A DNA stretch of 64,000 bases from Bacteroides sedimenti (GCF_040365225.1 NZ_AP028055.1:868001-932000), one strand, 5' to 3'; positions 1 to 7,755 are shown, numbered from the stretch's first letter. The notes: generated by a model from the sequence alone, not told the origin. Numbers and translations: made by a program.

Positions 1-345
1 GACACTATATTCAATGAGTTTTTTGTTTTTTTTCCTTAAGTCTGAAAAAGTCTCGTTGTAGACTGCACTATCATTTAAACAATATGTTTTCATATGATAG
101 TTTGTATTATTTATAATAGTGTCGAATGAATAAATACCATAATCTGGTTTCCAGTAGTACATTAGGGAATCAGATGAATGTGTTGATTTGTCAGTAGTAT
201 TTATTGATTTCTTCTTCGTTCCTTCAATCACAGTGGCTGCATTATTTTTAGCCAATCTTTTATCTCCAGTGCAGGACGTGAAAATTAAAGCTAAAATAAT
301 TAATGTACTATGTTTTATTGCGAACCTGTACAATGTATTATGCAT
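1..345 (-). CDS. Putative lipoprotein of unknown function (3' end outside window)
   Basis: Reading the minus strand from an ATG at 343-345, the frame stays open to the left edge of the window (115 codons), so the C-terminus is missing. The first 25 residues are a lipoprotein signal: a short basic start, a hydrophobic stretch, and the lipobox-like IFTSC followed by TGDK. This suggests an outer-membrane-anchored lipoprotein. The rest is hydrophilic, rich in Lys, Asn and Ser, and matches no family I recognise. It is the last visible gene of a minus-strand run of small exported proteins that starts near 2.7 kb. The plus-strand frame at 188-433 is the complement of this gene and is not coding. The coding call is good; the function is unknown. 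Confidence 0.7.
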   Translation of the reverse strand, partial: MHNTLYRFAIKHSTLIILALIFTSCTGDKRLAKNNAATVIEGTKKKSINTTDKSTHSSDSLMYYWKPDYGIYSFDTIINNTNYHMKTYCLNDSAVYNETFSDLRKKNKKLIEYSV

Positions 346-422
346 TTTATTGATAAATTTAAAATCAGACATCTCTTGTAAAAATGGCAAATGTATTTAT
401 ACCAATGCCGTTTATCATTTGG

Positions 423-515
423 TTAGTTGGTGATCTCTACTTCATCCTCTGCTAATTTATATTTAAAGTACACGCCCAATTTTGGAGAGTAAACCTTAAA
501 AACAATTGCTGGGAT
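423..515 (-). pseudogene. Short decayed reading frame between two exported-protein genes
   Basis: On the minus strand, 30 codons without a start run to a TAA at 423-425. The translated text looks protein-like (it contains YSPKLGVYFKYKLAEDEVE), but in-frame stops lie just upstream and the preceding gene ends at 540 in another frame. It reads like the C-terminal stub of a degraded gene. It is short, so chance is possible. Confidence 0.3.
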
Positions 516-539
516 TTATTCATATCAGCTTGCTGTCTA

Positions 540-1214
540 TTATTTAAATGCATTATTCAGAAAATCAAAAACTTTCGTGATATCAAAATATATTTTTGTG
601 CCTTCATAGTATTTGCTGGAGGTAAATTCCATCAGGTCATACGAATTCTCTCCACTATTTACTAGTGATTGTTGTTTAAAACCTTCAATCTCGAAATAAT
701 TCCTCAACAGTTGATATTCATCATTTACACAGATAACATGGAATGCAGTTTTCTCTGATTGCCCATCTCCTGTTGATACTATCATGTTCATCAGTTTCCA
801 GAATTTCATTATGTAATTTTCAAGTTCCTCTTGGGGCTTTCCCAGAGCTTTTCCTGCATAGTAGAGGTTTTCCAATGTGTTGAGTGAAACAGGGTTCTTC
901 TGCAATATTTTCAGACATTGCTCATAAGCTTTGTTGTATTCTTTGGCTTTCATCAATTTATTAGCTTCATCAAGCCCTTCAACATTATAAGGATTATACG
1001 ATTTCTGGTACAGTTGACCATAATAGAGTATTGAATAATCGTTTTTTTTCAAGGTTGTATCGTTTGCTTCATAACGTTTCAATAATTCCTTGTATGTGTT
1101 CTCACTTGTAACTGCTTTCTTAATGGATTCGTAGTTGATCTCCAGTTTTTCTTGTGCACCAATGCCGGGTAAAATGAATGATAACAGTAATAAAATAATA
1201 ATGTTTTTTTTCAT
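540..1214 (-). CDS. Exported DUF4919-type protein
   Basis: A 224-residue protein with an N-terminal signal peptide (Lys-rich start, hydrophobic core, cleavage near GIGAQ), so probably periplasmic. The body has the pattern I associate with the Bacteroidetes DUF4919 family: an early 'RYEANDTTL' then 'YSILYYGQLYQ' segment, a helical-repeat middle (residues 80-140), and a 'STGDGQSEKTAFHVICVNDEY' type segment around 145-165. The function of the family is unknown. It lies 11 bp downstream of the TonB-C-like gene on the same strand, consistent with one operon. The family assignment is from memory of homologues. Confidence 0.75.
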   Translation of the reverse strand: MKKNIIILLLLSFILPGIGAQEKLEINYESIKKAVTSENTYKELLKRYEANDTTLKKNDYSILYYGQLYQKSYNPYNVEGLDEANKLMKAKEYNKAYEQCLKILQKNPVSLNTLENLYYAGKALGKPQEELENYIMKFWKLMNMIVSTGDGQSEKTAFHVICVNDEYQLLRNYFEIEGFKQQSLVNSGENSYDLMEFTSSKYYEGTKIYFDITKVFDFLNNAFK

Positions 1215-1225
1215 AGTTCAAGATT

Positions 1226-1660
1226 TTATTTTAAAATAAATTTTCCTTCTTCAATATATAGCACTACTACTTTCTGAAATTTAATGTTTATTCCGTTTTG
1301 GGTTCCTGGCATCCAATCGGGCATACTGTTTACTGCATCTTTGAATGAAATGGCATTTAAATTATAATCTGTCATGTTTACGAAAGAGGTGCAGCAGGTT
1401 TTGCCGTCAACATTGACAATAAAGGCAATGATGACCTTCCCTTTCTTTATCTTTTTTATTTCCTTGTCATCAACATGCTGATTCATGTATTCTATTAATC
1501 CGATGGAATCACATTTCCACTCAGGTTCTTTTTCCGATTTTATATAAGTGTTATTCCTGTCGCATTCTTTAAAATTAATAGGCTTATAGCTGATTGCCTT
1601 ATTCTGAGAATAGGAGCAAAGAGTGATGAACGATGCTAAAATAAGTAATGTCTTTCTCAT
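1226..1660 (-). CDS. Small exported protein with TonB C-terminal-like domain
   Basis: A 144-residue protein with a cleavable signal peptide (residues 1-18). From about residue 73 it follows the TonB C-terminal pattern seen in many Bacteroidetes 'energy transducer TonB' proteins: a 'GKVIIAFIVNVDGK' strand, a conserved Pro-Asp-Trp-Met-Pro-Gly motif with 'QNG' (about 114-124), and a final hydrophobic beta strand. There is no transmembrane anchor or Pro-rich linker, so it is not a complete TonB; it is more likely a free periplasmic TonB-C-fold protein. It belongs to the minus-strand operon between the DUF4919 gene and a lipoprotein gene. Confidence 0.7.
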   Translation of the reverse strand: MRKTLLILASFITLCSYSQNKAISYKPINFKECDRNNTYIKSEKEPEWKCDSIGLIEYMNQHVDDKEIKKIKKGKVIIAFIVNVDGKTCCTSFVNMTDYNLNAISFKDAVNSMPDWMPGTQNGINIKFQKVVVLYIEEGKFILK

Positions 1661-1698
1661 AATGCTTTTTGTTGTTTTAATTATTCTTCCTGATTTAT

Positions 1699-2160
1699 TT
1701 AAGGAAGCATTTCGTTAGTGATCGATATGCTGTAAATACCTAATAGCGTTTTGGATTTGAACGACCAACAATCTTCGTTCCAGTATTTCATATCTATCTC
1801 TTTGTTGTTTGCATAAACTTCTAAAATAAAATCGAATAGAGGAGAATCATAATAACTTTTTATCCGTTCTTCTTTACTAATCGATCTCAAATCAACTGGC
1901 TTATATGCCCAGCCACAAAGTGAGCCATCTTGTTCTATCGTTAATTTCGAACGCGGATTTATTATAAAAACAGAATCTTTTTTATTTATTTTATTAACCG
2001 TCATATTATCAAAAAAACGAGGTGGCAGGTTATTTACATAAATACGCAGAGTGTCATTTGTGTTATTGTTTATAACATAGTGGTAGCTATACCATCCATC
2101 GCAACTATATAGTATGAATGGCAGGAATATAAGCCAGATCTTTCTTTTTATCATTTTCAT
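1699..2160 (-). CDS. Hypothetical lipoprotein
   Basis: A 153-residue protein. The N-terminus is basic, then hydrophobic, ending in the lipobox ILYSC (Cys about residue 20), so it is probably acylated. The rest is polar with a 'NNNTNDTLRIYV' beta-type segment and no family I recognise. Its start codon overlaps the stop of the upstream gene (ATGA overlap at 2157-2160), which is strong evidence of translational coupling and of the chosen start. Confidence 0.7.
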   Translation of the reverse strand: MKMIKRKIWLIFLPFILYSCDGWYSYHYVINNNTNDTLRIYVNNLPPRFFDNMTVNKINKKDSVFIINPRSKLTIEQDGSLCGWAYKPVDLRSISKEERIKSYYDSPLFDFILEVYANNKEIDMKYWNEDCWSFKSKTLLGIYSISITNEMLP

Positions 2161-2699
2161 TCAATCTCTTTTGGAAAGTTCTTAAACTCGTACAAAGCTA
2201 TGTGTGAAATGCAATAAGGCCATAGTTCCGTGCTCATAGCGTTGGGAAACAGTGTCACTACTGAGGTGTTCTCAAATTCTTGTTTCCCGCATGGTACAAT
2301 GTCTGCTTTATAATTCAGTGCAACGTCACTATTATTTCTGATGCATAAGATTGTTTGCATTCTTTCCTTACTTTCCTGTCCGGCTTCAGGTTTGCTGTAG
2401 TAACCAAATCCGAAAATGGCTTCAATTGTGCCTTTTTCCGGATTTTCGCTGAAATACTTATTTGTTTCACCCAGAATTAAAGTATCTTTCAACTCTTCAG
2501 AATTGATAACCGTGTATTGATAACTGGCTGTATCGTTTTGTGGAGTAACCAGTTTTAGTTTCAGCTTCATTCCTAGGGTGAAAACATATCCAGTTGCTGG
2601 TTCGCTTCCATTGGCCATTGTGGTTTCTTGTTGTGCAAATAATGGACGGCTGATTCCTGTAATAATCAATAACAGGACGGTGAATAAAGTCTTTTTCAT
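2157..2699 (-). CDS. Hypothetical exported protein, first gene of small-protein operon
   Basis: A 180-residue protein counted from the ATG at 2697-2699. An upstream in-frame ATG at 2730-2732 would put 11 residues in front of an otherwise normal signal peptide, so the internal start is preferred. Signal peptide residues 1-22 (cleavage after LFAQ). The mature part is beta-rich with no family I recognise. It is the first gene of the minus-strand run; a TATCTTTG -7 box at 2832-2839 lies about 130 nt upstream. Confidence 0.7.
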   Translation of the reverse strand: MKKTLFTVLLLIITGISRPLFAQQETTMANGSEPATGYVFTLGMKLKLKLVTPQNDTASYQYTVINSEELKDTLILGETNKYFSENPEKGTIEAIFGFGYYSKPEAGQESKERMQTILCIRNNSDVALNYKADIVPCGKQEFENTSVVTLFPNAMSTELWPYCISHIALYEFKNFPKEIE

Positions 2700-2831
2700 A
2701 GAATAAATTTTAAGGATGAAGCCTGAGCGCATTATTAACTAAATGCACTTTATTTTAATTTATTAATTTAAGAATCAACAACTGAAACGATTACAAAGAA
2801 TATTTTCATACTTCTTTATTGGTCGTTTTTA

Positions 2832-2839
2832 CAAAGATA
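2832..2839 (-). promoter_or_regulatory. Promoter -7 box for the 2699-to-1 operon
   Basis: TATCTTTG on the minus strand matches the Bacteroidetes TAnnTTTG -7 consensus and points at the small exported-protein operon with a leader of about 130 nt. Confidence 0.55.
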
Positions 2840-2945
2840 ATAATCTTTTATAACGAAGGATACTTTTATAATAATATTTTGATAGGTAATTATAAATATC
2901 TTAAAATGATGTTTATTGTAAAGTGAGGGGAGTTTTAAGTACGGG

Positions 2946-3011
2946 CAAAAAAAAAGGAGTCACGCCTGACTCCAACCTTTGTTAACCTTAAATCTAATAC
3001 TATGAAAAACA
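2946..3011 (-). ncRNA. Compact small RNA unit (about 66 nt)
   Basis: The minus strand carries TTTG (3044-3047), exactly 19 nt, then TACCTTTG (3017-3024), a perfect match to the Bacteroides vegetative promoter. About 40 nt after the expected start comes a 7-bp perfect hairpin (2956-2962 with 2967-2973, loop of 4) followed by nine U residues (2947-2955), a textbook intrinsic terminator. No start codon with a usable frame lies between. Promoter plus terminator without a gene is the signature of a small RNA. Bacteroides has a described family of paralogous sRNAs (FopS) that this may belong to; I cannot verify that. Confidence 0.65.
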
Positions 3012-3016
3012 CATTG

Positions 3017-3047
3017 CAAAGGTACGGCTTTTATGGATATCTCCAAA
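3017..3047 (-). promoter_or_regulatory. Consensus vegetative promoter of the small RNA
   Basis: TTTG (3044-3047), 19-nt spacer, TACCTTTG (3017-3024) on the minus strand. Two perfect inverted repeats lie upstream of it: CATGTT-N4-AACATG (3065-3080) and GATTAC-N3-GTAATC (3088-3102), possible operators. Confidence 0.75.
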
Positions 3048-3260
3048 TATTTCTGCTGAAAAAGCATGTTTAATAACATGTTTTAATGATTACTTTGTAA
3101 TCTGTTTAATTGTGTAAAGGGGGAGGGAATGGCCGTTGATTGAAGGATTTCATACTAGGAACGATTGCTATAAGACTGAACATTAGATAAATATTGCACA
3201 AAATAAATGGTGCTTACTGATTGCTGCAAGATAATAAATGAGATTCTGCAGATTAATAAC

Positions 3261-3268
3261 TATCTTTG
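3261..3268 (+). promoter_or_regulatory. Promoter -7 box for the HpaII-like gene
   Basis: TATCTTTG about 57 nt before the ATG at 3325. It gives the nuclease-fold gene its own promoter. Confidence 0.6.
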
Positions 3269-3324
3269 CGGCAAAGAAAGCCCCTTTGGTCAATAGGTAT
3301 ATATAATCAATAACAAATTCAAGA

Positions 3325-4410
3325 ATGTCATTCGAAGCAACAAAAAGAGAGTGGAGCGAACTCTATACTTTTTTTCGTCTCCTGAGCAACGGTTTTATTT
3401 ATTCCGGAACTCCACAAGTGAAAATCAATGAGGACGAACGTCTTCAGATTGCTATGATTCAGCGCGAGGAACATGATGGCACCCGTAAGTATATTATTGA
3501 AGGTGAGGAGGTACATGTTTTGGGTGAAGCTGTGGATAAAACATTTCCACGTAACCGGTTCGGTAGTGTTGCTGATGCTATATTGGCGGGGATTAAAAGT
3601 TCGTCGGACGACCAGGTTCTTTCTCCGGAAGGGGTGGAAGAGTTTCTTGACGAGGTCTCTATTTTCGATCTGGAATCACGCACACAAGACCGCACCGATT
3701 TTTATGTAGCCTTTTATCATCCGGAGGCACCTCTGGTTGGCTTCAATGTTCGTTCGCGCATGAGTGCTATGAATCCACTGCTGGATGGTGGTCGGGCTGC
3801 CAATCTGAAGTTTGAGCAAACCGGGATTAAATTTGCAAATCCTATGGTTAATAAAGTGAATGCGATGGATACCCCAAATGAGGTGGCAGACAGGATGATG
3901 ATGATTGAACGGCTGGGCGGTATACTGAAATATACAGATGTGGCCGACAAGGTGTTCCGTTGCAATCTGCATATGATCGATCTTCATTTTCCACGTGTTC
4001 TGGCCGAGATGGTACGAATAATGCACCTGGATGGCATAACAAAAATATCGGAACTGACAGAGCGTATCAAGGAAATCAATCCGTTGAAAATAAAGGATGA
4101 GCTGATTACCAAACACGGCTTCTATGAATTCAAAATGAAACAGTTCCTGCTGACTCTTGCTTTGGGGATGCGTCCGGCCAAGATCTACACCGGCGAAGAT
4201 TCGGCTGTATCGGGAATTCTTCTGGTAGATGGAAGTGGTGAGGTGCTTTGTTATCAGAAATCATCCAAAAAGGTGTTCGAGGATTTCCTTTATCTGAATA
4301 CCCGTCTCGAAAAGGGCTCTACCGAAAAGGATAAGTACGGCTTTATGGAGAAAGAGAATGGGGTAAACTACTTTAAACTGAACCTGAAAATAGGATTGAC
4401 GAAGCGATAG
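3325..4410 (+). CDS. HpaII-family restriction endonuclease-like protein, solitary
   Basis: A 361-residue protein whose start (EATKREWSELYTFFRLLSNG, residues 4-23) and overall length match the HpaII (CCGG-cutting) restriction endonuclease family. The presumed active-site stretch is Asp122/Asp125, then GFNVRS (139-144), then 'LLDGGRAANLKFE' (152-164). From memory, HpaII itself has GFSIKS there, so the expected catalytic Lys is Arg143. No methyltransferase or other restriction-modification gene occurs anywhere in the window. The gene has its own promoter and ordinary base composition. It could be a solitary nuclease, a domesticated DNA-binding protein, or an enzyme whose partner is elsewhere. 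The family call is good; activity is doubtful. Confidence 0.75.
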   Translation: MSFEATKREWSELYTFFRLLSNGFIYSGTPQVKINEDERLQIAMIQREEHDGTRKYIIEGEEVHVLGEAVDKTFPRNRFGSVADAILAGIKSSSDDQVLSPEGVEEFLDEVSIFDLESRTQDRTDFYVAFYHPEAPLVGFNVRSRMSAMNPLLDGGRAANLKFEQTGIKFANPMVNKVNAMDTPNEVADRMMMIERLGGILKYTDVADKVFRCNLHMIDLHFPRVLAEMVRIMHLDGITKISELTERIKEINPLKIKDELITKHGFYEFKMKQFLLTLALGMRPAKIYTGEDSAVSGILLVDGSGEVLCYQKSSKKVFEDFLYLNTRLEKGSTEKDKYGFMEKENGVNYFKLNLKIGLTKR

Positions 4411-4454
4411 ATTATCTTTTCTTCCTTTCTGTTTATTGGGTTTGCCTGCAAGAA

Positions 4455-4605
4455 CTAATCATTTATTGGCGAAGAACTAACTGAATCATGTACATGTTTC
4501 ATTCCAATCTTGTACATGTTTGGATTCAATCTTGTACATGATTACCCCCTAATCTTGTACATGATTGGGGTAATTCATGGCGTTGTTTGGGTTAATTCAT
4601 GGTCT
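4455..4605. repeat. TGTACA array A (22-bp pitch)
   Basis: TGTACA begins at 4489, 4511, 4533 and 4556 (spacings 22, 22, 23). Degenerate units fall in the same phase: TGGCGA at 4467, TGGCGT at 4578 and TGGTCT at 4600. Block 4455-4575 matches the reverse complement of 59681-59800. Confidence 0.9.
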
Positions 4606-4754
4606 TGTTTTTCTAATCGTCGGTTTTTGGTTGACTACTGTTGCTCTAAATTGTGTAATGGGTTGACTAATGAATCCTTAATCCTGATTCGGGTTGTCCT
4701 TCGTATTTATAGTGAAGATAATCAGCAGTGTATTGCTGTGAGAATATTTTCTGG

Positions 4755-4880
4755 GTGGCAGAGGTGGTAGTAAAATTATGCTTTTTAGCTTTCTAAGAAA
4801 TGATATTTGAAAAATCTTCAAAAAGAATTTTTTTGGATTTGCGATTTACAGAATGAGAAATAGAATGTTTCCTCTGCCAC
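4755..4880. repeat. Inverted-repeat element with GTGGCAGAGG arms
   Basis: GTGGCAGAGG (4755-4764) is the exact reverse complement of CCTCTGCCAC (4871-4880), with a very AT-rich interior including AAAAATCTTCAAAAAGAA. The element matches, in inverted orientation, the one at 60064-60189. No coding capacity. Confidence 0.75.
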
Positions 4881-4913
4881 ACTGCCACTAAAAATGTTTA
4901 CATTTAGTTTTGT

Positions 4914-4977
4914 GAAACCCGATGATTGATGCTGTATATCAGCTCAATCAATTGATATACAGTGTGATGTGGGTTTC
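4914..4977. repeat. Long two-part hairpin
   Basis: Outer arms GAAACCC (4914-4920) and GGGTTTC (4971-4977) enclose perfect 10-bp arms CTGTATATCA (4932-4941) and TGATATACAG (4953-4962). No U-run follows on either strand, so it is not a simple terminator. Confidence 0.65.
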
Positions 4978-5196
4978 GTGATCATTCTCATTGTCGACAG
5001 CATTACCCATCTTACTTTTAAGGCGTTCTGTCAATCGGTCGGCTTTGCTTGAAGGCATGGTTAGTTATGCATGCACTGCGCAAACCTTGGTCAATGCAAT
5101 CCGTTATTGTGGAATGATGCATCAACCGGTAATAGCAACCTGCTAACCTCCAAACAATGAAGGAATAGTCAAAACTTAAACAGACTCCGACAGCTT

Positions 5197-6900
5197 TTAT
5201 AAGGTGAATTTCAGGATCTTCCCGTTCATTCCCTCTACAAACGTTTCTGCAGGTTGATAGGGGAGAAGACTCAAGTTCTCTTCTTTCCCGGTAAGCAGAT
5301 CGACTGTTGCGTACGAATCCTTTTGGGGGATCTGCAAAAAGTCGAAAGCGTGGCTGGGGATGTTGATGGATATTTTGGATGCCTGTTTGTCGAAATTGGC
5401 TATGATAAGCAGAAGCTCGTTATCTTGTTTCCTGAAAAACGCATAGTTTTTGTGCACGTTAAAGTCGGCCTTGCCGTAGTTGACATACATCAGGTCAAAG
5501 AAACTTCCCTGAGAAATGGCTTTTTCCTGATTGCAAAGGTTCAGTAATTTACGATAAAAACGTTGCAATAGCTTTTGTTCCTGAGTAAGAAACTTACCAT
5601 CGAACTTACCTTCGTTTCGCCAGTTTCTGATTGTTTTCACACTCCAGTAATCAAAAATGGTTGTTCTGCCGTCTTTTCCGCTGAATCCTTCTTCGTCCAT
5701 ACCATGCTCGCCCAACTCCTGGCCGAAATAGATCATTACAGGGTTTACATTCATGCACGAAGCAACAATCATGGCCGGAATACCATAGAATCCATTTCCA
5801 GTGAGAAAACTGGATGCGAACCTTTGTTCATCGTGATTCTCGATAAAATTGAGCATCTTTTTTTCGATTCCTCCCAGGCTTTGCCAGCAGCGGGTAATAT
5901 CGGATGCCGATTTGTAACCACAGCTTACATCGCGAAGCGTTTCATAAAGCCCCACTTTATCGTACAAATAATCAAACCCTCCGTTGAAGAGGTAGTTGTG
6001 ATATTCCTCCGGTTTATAAACTTCAGCAATAAAGAGGATATCCGGATACTGGAACTTAACCTGAGCAATCACCCATTTCCAGAATTCAACCGGTACCATT
6101 TCGGCCATGTCGCAACGGAATGCGTCAACTCCTTTCGATGCCCAGAATAGAAGTATATCTTGCATTTTAAGCCAGGTGTCGGGAACCGGATAGAAATGCC
6201 GGGTATCTCCATTGGCATAATCAATTCCATAGTTCAGCTTGATGGTTTCGTACCAGTCATTTACTCCGGGACATGCATCAAACCGATCGTTGCCGGTAGC
6301 CTTGGCGGGAAATTCGTAGTAAGCTTTCTTCGCATTCCCTTTCATATCAAATTGTCCGTTGAGTACGGTCTGGGGAATATAATAGAAGTTATTGTACGGA
6401 CTGAATGCATTTTCCGGATTATCTTTCTCGCCCAGGTCGCTTACATTTTTGGGTTTGGCATCCGAATGATACTGCCGTGCCACATGGTTGGGCACAAAAT
6501 CAATAATAAACTTCAGATTTGCCTGATGGGTGCGGTCTACCAGCTCCTCAAACTCCTTCATCCGATGGAGAATATCGTCTGCCAGATCGGGATCTACATC
6601 GTAATAGTCTTTAATTGCATAGGGAGACCCGGCTTTTCCTTTTACAATGGCCGGATGATCTGCCCGGATGCCGTATTGTCTGTAATCAGTTTGAGTGGCA
6701 TGCTCAATTATTCCGGTATACCAGATATGGGTAATACCCAGTTTCTTGATTTCGCTTAATGCTTTCGGTGTGAAATCGGAGAACTTACCACATCCATTTT
6801 CGTTTATCGAACCGTTTGGAACACAATTGCTGTTGTTGTTTCCAAAGAGACGGCTAAATATTTGATAGATAATTATTTTTTCTCCATTGTTTATTTCCAT
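5197..6900 (-). CDS. GH13 alpha-amylase family glycoside hydrolase
   Basis: A 567-residue enzyme with the four conserved GH13 regions: I, DFVPNH (134-139); II, FRCDMAEM with nucleophile Asp264; III, LFIAEVYKP with acid/base Glu293; IV, NHD (355-357). The (beta/alpha)8 barrel is followed by a C-terminal beta domain (about 480-567). There is no signal peptide, so it acts in the cytoplasm, probably on maltodextrins or stored glycogen, hydrolysing or transferring alpha-1,4-glucosyl bonds; the exact specificity cannot be read. Its start overlaps the end of the upstream patatin gene by 10 bp, so the two are co-transcribed. No terminator is evident after its stop. Confidence 0.88.
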   Translation of the reverse strand: MEINNGEKIIIYQIFSRLFGNNNSNCVPNGSINENGCGKFSDFTPKALSEIKKLGITHIWYTGIIEHATQTDYRQYGIRADHPAIVKGKAGSPYAIKDYYDVDPDLADDILHRMKEFEELVDRTHQANLKFIIDFVPNHVARQYHSDAKPKNVSDLGEKDNPENAFSPYNNFYYIPQTVLNGQFDMKGNAKKAYYEFPAKATGNDRFDACPGVNDWYETIKLNYGIDYANGDTRHFYPVPDTWLKMQDILLFWASKGVDAFRCDMAEMVPVEFWKWVIAQVKFQYPDILFIAEVYKPEEYHNYLFNGGFDYLYDKVGLYETLRDVSCGYKSASDITRCWQSLGGIEKKMLNFIENHDEQRFASSFLTGNGFYGIPAMIVASCMNVNPVMIYFGQELGEHGMDEEGFSGKDGRTTIFDYWSVKTIRNWRNEGKFDGKFLTQEQKLLQRFYRKLLNLCNQEKAISQGSFFDLMYVNYGKADFNVHKNYAFFRKQDNELLLIIANFDKQASKISINIPSHAFDFLQIPQKDSYATVDLLTGKEENLSLLPYQPAETFVEGMNGKILKFTL

Positions 6901-7697
6901 ATATTCCCTTTTTCCTGCTTAAGTTTATTGATTACTTTATTGGCGGTATCGTAGCCATGTTTAAAGATCTCTTCAGCCTTTCCAAGCTCCCTGTTGCGGT
7001 ATCCATCCAGTCCGTAAGGCTCGATTAGCAAGTCGCTGTGTTCTCTGTCGGGAAAGGTGTTGGCACGAAACATAAAATGATAAGAGCGCAAGGCGATATC
7101 AATAACATTCATTTTGTACTTGCCTGCTACAAGGGGACTTACGTTGATAGCAACCACCTTTTCACACTCCTTGCGAATGGTTGAGACAGGCAAATTTTTC
7201 AATACTCCGCCGTCTATAAAATTGGTACCGTTTATGTTTACCGGAGCAAACATTACCGGCATACAACAAGAAGCTGCTACAAGATCCGCTGTATTCCCTT
7301 TACGAAATTGTACACTTTTACCGTGATCCAAATCGGTTGCCGTAATTACAAGGGGGATTTTCATGTCTTCCAGATTCTGATTTTTCAGATTTGTTTTCAG
7401 GAAATCCTTAAAATCGTCTAACTTAAAGAATCCGGTTCTAGTCAGGGCCCAACTGGTTAAATCCATAAACTTATAGCCGTTGAAGATTTCCACCACTTTA
7501 TAAGGTTCGTTCCCATCGGCATAGAATGCACCGGCCAAGGCTCCGGCACTTACACCCGATATTATATCAGGTTTGATATCGTTTTCGAGTAAAGCCTGAA
7601 TAACTCCTAAGTGAGCAAACCCTTTTATGAATCCACCGCTGAGGGCGTAACCAATTTTGTGGGGCTTGTTGGCTTGTAAGTTATCTTGTTGTATCAT
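6891..7697 (-). CDS. Patatin-like phospholipase family protein
   Basis: A 268-residue protein when started at the ATG at 7695-7697 (MIQQDNLQ). The frame is open 27 codons further upstream, but that part runs through the fabD terminator hairpin, so the longer form is rejected. The patatin features are present: an oxyanion-type SGGFIKG (20-26), the nucleophile elbow GVSAG (Ser50) and the catalytic DGG (Asp162). It is predicted to be a serine lipid acyl hydrolase; with no signal peptide it would act in the cytoplasm or at the inner membrane. It overlaps the amylase gene by 10 bp. The substrate is unknown. Confidence 0.87.
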   Translation of the reverse strand: MIQQDNLQANKPHKIGYALSGGFIKGFAHLGVIQALLENDIKPDIISGVSAGALAGAFYADGNEPYKVVEIFNGYKFMDLTSWALTRTGFFKLDDFKDFLKTNLKNQNLEDMKIPLVITATDLDHGKSVQFRKGNTADLVAASCCMPVMFAPVNINGTNFIDGGVLKNLPVSTIRKECEKVVAINVSPLVAGKYKMNVIDIALRSYHFMFRANTFPDREHSDLLIEPYGLDGYRNRELGKAEEIFKHGYDTANKVINKLKQEKGNIWK

Positions 7698-7755
7698 CTT
7701 TTTTTTCTGACTGATTAATGATGCTACTAAATTACGAATTAATTTGGGACTATAC

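Larger units (their letters stand above)
4411..5196. other. Repeat-rich non-coding accessory patch
   Basis: These 786 bases hold no convincing gene. They contain a TGTACA array (4489-4561, wider block 4455-4605), a GTGGCAGAGG inverted-repeat element (4755-4880) and a long hairpin (4914-4977). A 36-codon minus-strand frame (4948-5058, starting MPSSKADRLTERLKSKMGN) ends inside the hairpin; it looks protein-like but has no visible promoter and may be a remnant. The frame at 4510-4770 runs through the repeats and is not credible as a gene. Confidence 0.6.

Noticed and set aside
188..433. Plus-strand reading frame of 81 codons
   Set aside because: It is the complement of a minus-strand lipoprotein gene with a clear signal and lipobox.
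4489..4561. CRISPR array
   Set aside because: Repeats are only a 6-10 bp palindromic core with 12-16 bp of partly similar spacer, four units, and no cas genes; the geometry fits protein-binding sites or a minisatellite better.
4510..4770. 86-codon plus-strand frame
   Set aside because: It is made of the TGTACA and other repeats and has an implausible composition.
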